From contig PMCE01000257.1 in NCBI GenBank assembly GCA_003154025.1, positions 322-6,768 on the forward strand: a DNA stretch of 6,447 nt. The letters run 5' to 3'. Positions 5,837 through 6,447 of this stretch are shown here, in pieces. Under the pieces are notes generated by a model. It worked only from the letters and a program-made list of their open reading frames with translations, was not told where the DNA came from and did no database searches. Positions within the stretch are counted from its first letter, which is position 1; each line of letters starts with the position of its first letter. The translations under genes and the position numbers were made by a program. The stretch comes from Syntrophaceae bacterium. Its GTDB lineage: Bacteria > Desulfobacterota > SM23-61.

Positions 5837-6447
5837 ATGTCAAACAATGAATGGTCTATTCCCTATCTTCACTACATCCCCGGGCCTTCCAGCTTCATCG
5901 AAATGATGCGCGGGGCTCTGAAAGCGGTACAACAATGCGCCGGGGTCAAGAAGGGGGAGAAGGTGGTCATCTCGACGGACACCAACAAAATGCGGATCGC
6001 GGAGGCTTTGGCCGCGGCCGCTGCCGGTGTGGGGGCAATCCCCATTATCGTCGTAATCACTCCGCCGGGAGTTCACGGCGCCCAGCCTCCTTCCCCGGTT
6101 GTAGCGGCCTGTGCCAAGGCCGATGTTTTTTTCCTTCCCACCACCTATTCCCAAACCCACACGGATGCCCGCATCCAGGCCATTCAGAACGGCGCCCGGG
6201 GAGCCACGATGTGCGAGGTTACCGAGGATGCGCTGTGCACCGGGGCCATCCATGCGGATTATGAAGAGTGTGACCGTTTGGGGCGAAGGCTGGGTGCGAT
6301 TTTGGCGGAAAGCAAAACAGTCCGGATCACCTCCCCTCTCGGGACCGACCTCCGAGGGGAGGTTGCCGGGAGGCCGGTGCAATATGAAACCGGTCTCTTC
6401 CGCGAGCCGGGACAGTTTGCCGCCTTTCCCGACAGCGAGATCAACAT
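5837..6447 (+). CDS. M29 aminopeptidase T / NicX-like metalloprotein, 3' end missing
   Basis: An open frame of 203 codons from the ATG at 5837 runs off the window with no stop, so this is the N-terminal part of a longer protein. The pattern matches the aminopeptidase T (M29) superfamily, which also contains the non-heme iron 2,5-dihydroxypyridine dioxygenase NicX. Supporting blocks are a Rossmann-like N-terminus with GEKVVISTD, the PTTYSQTHTDARIQAI segment, NGARG, the ADYEE helix and VRITSPLGTDL. The last visible motif, FPDSEIN, carries E201 where M29 peptidases have their first metal-ligand glutamate; the remaining ligands fall beyond the edge. The start at 5837 is chosen for its strong Shine-Dalgarno (5823-5830). 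An in-frame ATG at 5804, preceded by AGAAGGG (5791-5797), would add 11 residues and cannot be excluded. In a cluster that also has an enamidase-like gene, a role in pyridine-type or amide intermediate cleavage is plausible but unproven; peptidase, hydrolase and dioxygenase activities cannot be told apart here. Confidence 0.82.
   Translation, partial: MSNNEWSIPYLHYIPGPSSFIEMMRGALKAVQQCAGVKKGEKVVISTDTNKMRIAEALAAAAAGVGAIPIIVVITPPGVHGAQPPSPVVAACAKADVFFLPTTYSQTHTDARIQAIQNGARGATMCEVTEDALCTGAIHADYEECDRLGRRLGAILAESKTVRITSPLGTDLRGEVAGRPVQYETGLFREPGQFAAFPDSEIN

Noticed and set aside
1..6447. CRISPR array, tRNA or rRNA gene, insertion sequence, phage or toxin-antitoxin module
   Set aside because: No regularly spaced repeats, no tRNA-like cloverleaf, no transposase or integrase motifs and no small paired genes were seen on either strand.

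Overview
The window carries six genes, all on the + strand, with gaps of 43 to 183 bases. It reads as one catabolic transcription unit or two closely spaced ones. By eye the DNA is moderately GC-rich, most genes have strong Shine-Dalgarno sites, and the content (a TRAP solute-binding protein, an acyl-CoA dehydrogenase, several metal-dependent hydrolases) suits an anaerobic or facultative degrader such as a Desulfobacterota/deltaproteobacterial lineage. That placement is inference from gene content, since there is no rRNA or other marker here.

Layout: (1) 29-910, a TIM-barrel metal-dependent hydrolase of the DUF6282 type. (2) 960-2006, a secreted DctP-type TRAP solute-binding protein. (3) A 183-base gap (2007-2189) holding a foldable, branched RNA-like segment. 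(4) 2190-3368, an amidohydrolase closely resembling enamidase, the ring-opening enzyme of nicotinate fermentation. (5) 3412-4563, an acyl-CoA dehydrogenase without the usual catalytic glutamate. (6) A 125-base gap with a long GC-rich hairpin and a perfect 10-base palindrome. (7) 4689-5723, a zinc-type medium-chain dehydrogenase with an altered catalytic zinc site and an apparent NADP(H) signature. (8) A 113-base gap with a GC-rich hairpin and a Shine-Dalgarno that can be sequestered. (9) 5837-end, the N-terminal part of an aminopeptidase T (M29)/NicX-like metalloprotein cut by the window edge.

Working model (inference): a carboxylated, probably N-heterocyclic compound is captured by the TRAP binding protein. 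A ring amide is opened hydrolytically by the enamidase-like enzyme, the resulting aldehyde or alcohol is handled by the zinc-type dehydrogenase, and the carbon skeleton is oxidised as a CoA thioester by the acyl-CoA dehydrogenase. The DUF6282 and M29/NicX-like proteins would do further hydrolytic steps. Enamidase and NicX both belong to known nicotinate routes, one anaerobic and one aerobic, which makes their co-occurrence suggestive. The other signature nicotinate genes (nicotinate dehydrogenase, 6-hydroxynicotinate reductase, methyleneglutarate mutase) are not in this window, so the true substrate is open. Three enzymes carry substitutions at positions that normally define their active sites, which is the strongest hint that this cluster handles something non-standard.
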